Below, piece by piece: positions 5,739 through 8,924 of a stretch of DNA of 8,924 nt. The stretch is from NCBI GenBank assembly GCA_009783525.1, contig WRDG01000081.1, positions 1-8,924 on the forward strand, written 5' to 3'. A program made the position numbers and the translations under genes. Source of the stretch: Defluviitaleaceae bacterium. Its GTDB lineage: Bacteria; Bacillota; Clostridia; Lachnospirales; WQUN01. Within the stretch, counting starts at the first letter, position 1, and each line of letters starts with the position of its first letter. The notes below the pieces were generated by a model, which saw only the letters and a list, made by a program, of their open reading frames with translations, was not told the origin of the DNA and made no database searches.

Positions 5739-6998
5739 ATGGGATTGGAAAAAGCATACGGCCACGCGAAAGAACGTTTCGCGAAATGGGGCGTGGACAC
5801 GGATAAAGCAATGGCTGCTGTAAAAAATTTTACATTATCGCTTCATTGCTGGCAGGGCGACGATGTAACAGGCTTTGAGGATTTCGCCGAAATGGCAGGC
5901 GGCGGCACATTGGTAACGGGCGGTTATCCCGGACGGGCTAGGACACCCGAAGAACTGCGCGCGGATTTGGAATTGGTTATGTCGATGATACCCGGCAAAC
6001 AAAAAGTAAGCCTCCACGCAAAATATGCAGAAACAAGCGGTAAAAAAGTAGGCCGTAACGAATTGCAGCCGGAACATTTTGCCAACTGGGTGGATTGGGC
6101 AAAAGATCTCGGTATCGGCTTGGATTTTAATCCTACTTTTTTTGCGCATCCCATGTTCAAGGACGGGTTTTCGATCGCAAGCGCGGACGAGGGTGTGCGG
6201 CGCTATTGGATCGACCACGGAAAGTCGAGCCGAAAAATTGCGGAGCATTTCGGTAAAACGCTCGGCAAGACATGCGTCACCAATTTTTGGATGGCGGACG
6301 GTTATAAAGACATACCGATTGACCGAGTCGCGCCGAGGCAAAGGATGAAGGATGCGCTTGACGAAATTTTTTCCGAAAAAATCGACCGCGCATACAACAG
6401 AGACGCGGTCGAAAGCAAACTGTTCGGCATTGGCGTAGAGAGCTACACCGTCGGATCGAACGAATTTTTTATGGGTTACACTTCGCAGAATAAAGAAATA
6501 TTGCTTTGCATGGACGCGGGTCATTATCATCCGTCGGAAGTCATATCGGAAAAAATATCTTCGGCGCTTTTATTCGTCAGCGAAGTGCTGCTGCATGTGA
6601 GCCGTCCCGTCCGATGGGACAGCGACCATGTTGTCGTTTATGATGACGAGCTTAAGTCGATAGCGCAAGAAATCGTGCGCGGCGGATTCGCAGACCGCGT
6701 GCATTTCGGACTCGATTATTTCGACGCGAGCATCAACCGAGTCGCGGCTTGGACGATCGGCGCAAGAAACGCCGTCAAGGCGATGCTTGCCGCTTACCTC
6801 GAACCGGTGGATGTGTTAAAAAAAGCGGAGAACGAAGGCGACTGGACGTCGCGGCTCGCTTTGCTTGAAATTTTTAAAGACCTGCCTTACGGAGTTGTTT
6901 GGGATTATTTTTGTTCATTGAACGGAGTGCCGGTTCGCGAAGAGTGGCTCGCAAAAGCAAAAGATTACGAACGGGACGTATTGAGCAAAAGAAAATAA
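5739..6998 (+). CDS. rhaA: L-rhamnose isomerase
   Basis: The 419-residue protein aligns along its whole length with E. coli RhaA as I recall it, with only short gaps. Shared blocks include LHCWQGDDVTGFE, NYPG-like GGYPGRAR, LGLDFNP-like IGLDFNPTFFAHP, ESKLFGIGVESYTVGSNEF, LHVSRPVRWDSDHVV and DYFDASINRVAAW. All metal and catalytic ligands known from the E. coli enzyme are conserved at a constant offset: Glu234, Asp259, His262, His286, Asp294, Asp296 and Asp326. It interconverts L-rhamnose and L-rhamnulose in the cytoplasm using Mn2+-type divalent metals, the first step of the phosphorylating rhamnose pathway. Length is standard and nothing is truncated. It is last in the plus-strand operon, 101 nt after the GH9-like gene, and is followed by a terminator. 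The kinase RhaB and aldolase RhaD are not in the window. Relatives of RhaA can be promiscuous on other sugars, but specificity residues look typical. Confidence 0.97.
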   Translation: MGLEKAYGHAKERFAKWGVDTDKAMAAVKNFTLSLHCWQGDDVTGFEDFAEMAGGGTLVTGGYPGRARTPEELRADLELVMSMIPGKQKVSLHAKYAETSGKKVGRNELQPEHFANWVDWAKDLGIGLDFNPTFFAHPMFKDGFSIASADEGVRRYWIDHGKSSRKIAEHFGKTLGKTCVTNFWMADGYKDIPIDRVAPRQRMKDALDEIFSEKIDRAYNRDAVESKLFGIGVESYTVGSNEFFMGYTSQNKEILLCMDAGHYHPSEVISEKISSALLFVSEVLLHVSRPVRWDSDHVVVYDDELKSIAQEIVRGGFADRVHFGLDYFDASINRVAAWTIGARNAVKAMLAAYLEPVDVLKKAENEGDWTSRLALLEIFKDLPYGVVWDYFCSLNGVPVREEWLAKAKDYERDVLSKRK

Positions 6999-7004
6999 AT
7001 TAGC

Positions 7005-7036
7005 AAAAAAAAGCCGCATGTCGCGGCTTTTTTTTT
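7005..7036. terminator. Bidirectional intrinsic terminator between rhaA and ogt
   Basis: GCCGC (7013-7017) and GCGGC (7023-7027) form a GC-rich stem around the loop ATGTC. It is flanked by eight A (7005-7012) and nine T (7028-7036) that extend the stem and supply a U tract on either strand. It sits between two convergent operons, and its T tract overlaps the ogt stop codon, so one hairpin can end both transcripts. Confidence 0.92.
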
Positions 7037-7481
7037 ATTCTTTTTCTAAATCGAGCAAATATTTTTTTCTCCATAAGCCGCCTCCGAACCCGACAAGCGA
7101 ACCCGATGCTCCGATTACCCTGTGGCAGGGAACCAAAATCATTATCGGGTTTTTATTATTTGCACCGCCTACAGCCCTAACAGCATTTGGATTGTTTATG
7201 CGTTCGGCTATTTTTTTATATGAAACCGTTTCGCCGTACGGAATTTTTAACAATTCATCCCATACATGCATTTGAAAAGCGGTACCTTGCGGTTTAACGG
7301 AAACGGTAAACTCACGACGCTTTTTTGAAAAATATTCGGTAAGTTCGTTTGCGAATTGAATTTCGATACCATGTCGAGACGCATGCTGTTCGTCACATGA
7401 TTCAACCAATTCGCATGAAACAATAAAATTGTCCGCGCCTACGATTTTAAAAAATCCGATCGGCGATTCGCAATAAATCAT
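7035..7481 (-). CDS. ogt: Methylated-DNA--protein-cysteine methyltransferase
   Basis: The 148-residue protein is a compact O6-alkylguanine-DNA alkyltransferase. It transfers the alkyl group from O6-alkylguanine (or O4-alkylthymine) in DNA onto its own cysteine, in a single-use repair reaction. The active-site motif VPCHRV places the acceptor at Cys119. The DNA-binding part has IPYGETVSYKKIAERI (80-95), the arginine finger Arg102 in NAVRAVGGANNKNP, and the closing GFGGGLWRKKYLLDLE. The N-terminal domain is short and lacks an AdaA-type regulatory half, so this is a plain Ogt rather than Ada. Its ATG overlaps the tldE stop in an ATGA arrangement (4 nt), which indicates translational coupling to tldE. 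It ends in the bidirectional terminator. Confidence 0.96.
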   Translation of the reverse strand: MIYCESPIGFFKIVGADNFIVSCELVESCDEQHASRHGIEIQFANELTEYFSKKRREFTVSVKPQGTAFQMHVWDELLKIPYGETVSYKKIAERINNPNAVRAVGGANNKNPIMILVPCHRVIGASGSLVGFGGGLWRKKYLLDLEKE

Positions 7482-8836
7482 AGGCCCGTAACTACAAGGC
7501 CCTCCGCCAAAATCGACGGCATGCCAATCGTACCGTTTCCCGACGGCATTTGAAAACGCAAATCGTTTCCGGTTTGCTTAGTATTTTTTAACATTTCAAA
7601 AAAATTTCCGGCGATTGTAATTTGCTCGACCGGACGTGAGATTTTGCCGTTTTCAATTAAAAATCCATCCGCCGAAAGCGAAAAATCTCCGGAGACAGAG
7701 TCGGTTCCCGAATGCAGTCCCGCGAGTTCGGTTATAAGCAAACCTTTTTCGATTCCGCTTATTATTTTTTCACGGGGTTCTTCCGACGGCTCTATGTAAA
7801 AATTAGTGCAGGCAGTACCTACCGACGAACGGAACGAAGGTTTAAAACCGTTGCCCGTGCTTTTTACGCCGTCTTTTTCCGCAGACTTCGTGTTGTACAA
7901 CAATGTTTTTAAAATGCCGTTTTCAATCACGGCTTTATTTTTTGTTGCCACACCTTCCGAATCGAAGGTAACGCTGCCGTAGCTTTTATCACAAATGCCG
8001 TCGTCGCGAAGATTGATGAACCGGCTTGCGATTTGCTGACCTTCTTTGCCTTTAAGCAGCGAAAATCCTTTTTGCGCGTTTTCCGCGTAAAAAATTCCCG
8101 TGAAAGCGGAAAAAAAATCTGCCGCCATATCGTTATCGAACAAGACGGAATATGCGCCCGACTGTACGCTTGACGCGCCGAGGTATGAGCAAGCTTTTTC
8201 TACAGCGGTTTTTGCGGTTTTTTCGTAAGAAAATTTTGCAAAATCGTTTCCGTGCCACATATCAACGCCTGTTTTTGTAACGCCGTTTTCTTCCACCCTT
8301 GCATACAAAAAAGCGAAAGCAAAATTTTTTTTATCTTTTTTATCAAGGCCGTAAGAATTGGCTATTGTCGTTTCGATTTTAACCGTGCCAAGCACGCAAT
8401 AATCGATGCTCTTTACGCGCGGATCTAAGCTGTATGCGAATTTTTCCATTGAAAGCGCCATGTCTATTTTTTCGCGCGCGGACACGTCGTCGAGCGCGGC
8501 ATTATAGCCGTTCCATTCGGGATATTCATGGTCGCCCTTAAATAATTTTTCAATTTCTTTTTCTTCGATTATTTTTGAGTTTTCGGCGGCGTTTTTCAGC
8601 ATATCCGGAATGAGCCCGTCGTCCGCGCGTTCTGTGTATGCGTAACCGACGCGGCCGTTGAACGTTCCCCTGAACGAAATGCCGAACGAATCAGTGTTGA
8701 TATATTCTTGAATTTCGTGGTTAAAAATACGGACCTCAAAACTTTCCGCCGCCGAGCTATAAAGCTCATAGTCGGTGTAGCCGTACTCGGATGCCTGTTT
8801 GAAAAGTTTATTTTTAAAGTCATCAAGTCGCGCCAT
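7478..8836 (-). CDS. tldE: TldE/PmbA-family protein, partner subunit of the TldD/TldE protease
   Basis: The 452-residue protein matches TldE/PmbA in length and layout. The N-terminal region contains FNHEIQEYINTDSFGISFRGTFNGRVGYAYTE, as in the family's N-terminal domain. The C-terminal half has YSVLFDNDMAADFFSAF, the DDG-containing stretch, GNGFKPSFRSSVGTACTNFYIEP, LAGLHSGTDSVSGDFSLSADGFLIENG and the closing MPSILAEGLVVTG. In E. coli the TldD/TldE heterodimer degrades unfolded peptides, matures microcin B17 and clears CcdA; TldD supplies the HExxxH metal site, which is absent here as expected for TldE. The tldD tail lies directly upstream with one nucleotide between its stop and this ATG (TAAAATG), and the ribosome site GGGAGG lies inside the tldD end, so the pair is coupled. 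I see no peptide-toxin or RiPP precursor gene next to it in the window. Confidence 0.93.
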   Translation of the reverse strand: MARLDDFKNKLFKQASEYGYTDYELYSSAAESFEVRIFNHEIQEYINTDSFGISFRGTFNGRVGYAYTERADDGLIPDMLKNAAENSKIIEEKEIEKLFKGDHEYPEWNGYNAALDDVSAREKIDMALSMEKFAYSLDPRVKSIDYCVLGTVKIETTIANSYGLDKKDKKNFAFAFLYARVEENGVTKTGVDMWHGNDFAKFSYEKTAKTAVEKACSYLGASSVQSGAYSVLFDNDMAADFFSAFTGIFYAENAQKGFSLLKGKEGQQIASRFINLRDDGICDKSYGSVTFDSEGVATKNKAVIENGILKTLLYNTKSAEKDGVKSTGNGFKPSFRSSVGTACTNFYIEPSEEPREKIISGIEKGLLITELAGLHSGTDSVSGDFSLSADGFLIENGKISRPVEQITIAGNFFEMLKNTKQTGNDLRFQMPSGNGTIGMPSILAEGLVVTGL

Positions 8837-8837
8837 T

Positions 8838-8924
8838 TTATTTTCTGCCTCCCACCGTCATTTCGGAAACTCGGACAAGCGGCTGCCCGACCGTGGTCGG
8901 AACGGAACCGCTCAACGAACCGCA
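8838..8924 (-). CDS. tldD: TldD metalloprotease, C-terminal 28 residues (partial at window edge)
   Basis: Reading the minus strand from the window edge gives an open frame of 28 codons ending in TAA at 8840-8838. It starts CGSLSGSVPTTVGQPLVRVS and closes EMTVGGRK. This is the characteristic TldD tail (E. coli-like CGK..Q.VPVGVGQPTL...LTVGGT). TldD is the catalytic, zinc-binding subunit of the TldD/TldE protease. The gene is cut by the window, so the active site cannot be inspected. It directly precedes tldE by one nucleotide in the same operon. Confidence 0.9.
   Translation of the reverse strand, partial: CGSLSGSVPTTVGQPLVRVSEMTVGGRK

Noticed and set aside
5835..6530. 231-residue minus-strand open frame inside rhaA
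   Set aside because: It lies wholly antisense within a certain rhaA gene, its translation has no recognisable domain, and it looks like a codon-bias shadow.

Overview
The window reads as part of a bacterial chromosome. GC content is moderate by eye, most starts have strong Shine-Dalgarno sites, and genes sit in tight co-directional clusters. There are no rRNA or tRNA genes, CRISPR arrays, insertion sequences or integrases. The protein flavour (a two-gene TldD/TldE pair, a small Ogt, cytoplasmic glycosidases without signal peptides) suggests an anaerobic gut-type Firmicute/Clostridium-like bacterium or possibly a spirochaete. That is an inference; nothing here is a phylogenetic marker.

Layout. 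(1) Positions 21-2951, minus strand: a two-gene unit with a GH42-type beta-glycosidase transcribed first and a ChbG/YdjC-type carbohydrate deacetylase 21 nt behind it. (2) Positions 2952-3238: a divergent control region. It holds two perfect 18-bp palindromes, a related degenerate site over the -35 region of the minus-strand promoter, a 37-bp direct repeat (35/37 identical) and a small hairpin. (3) Positions 3239-6998, plus strand: a DeoC-family aldolase, a GH9-like glycosidase with a CelD-type N-terminal domain, and a clear L-rhamnose isomerase (rhaA), closed by a strong bidirectional terminator. (4) Positions 7035-8924, minus strand: the end of tldD, then tldE/pmbA and ogt, tightly coupled and functionally unrelated to the sugar genes.

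Working model. Regions 1-3 look like one catabolic locus. Imported oligosaccharide would be trimmed inside the cell by the deacetylase and the two glycosidases. Released L-rhamnose or a related 6-deoxy sugar would be isomerised by RhaA, and a class I aldolase of the DeoC family could cleave a downstream intermediate. No rhaB, rhaD, transporter or regulator gene lies in the window. The DeoC-like protein lacks the usual serine-rich phosphate-binding loop and the GH9-like protein lacks one of the two canonical GH9 Asp residues, so the real substrates may not be the textbook ones. This locus, with its shared operators, is the part most worth following up.
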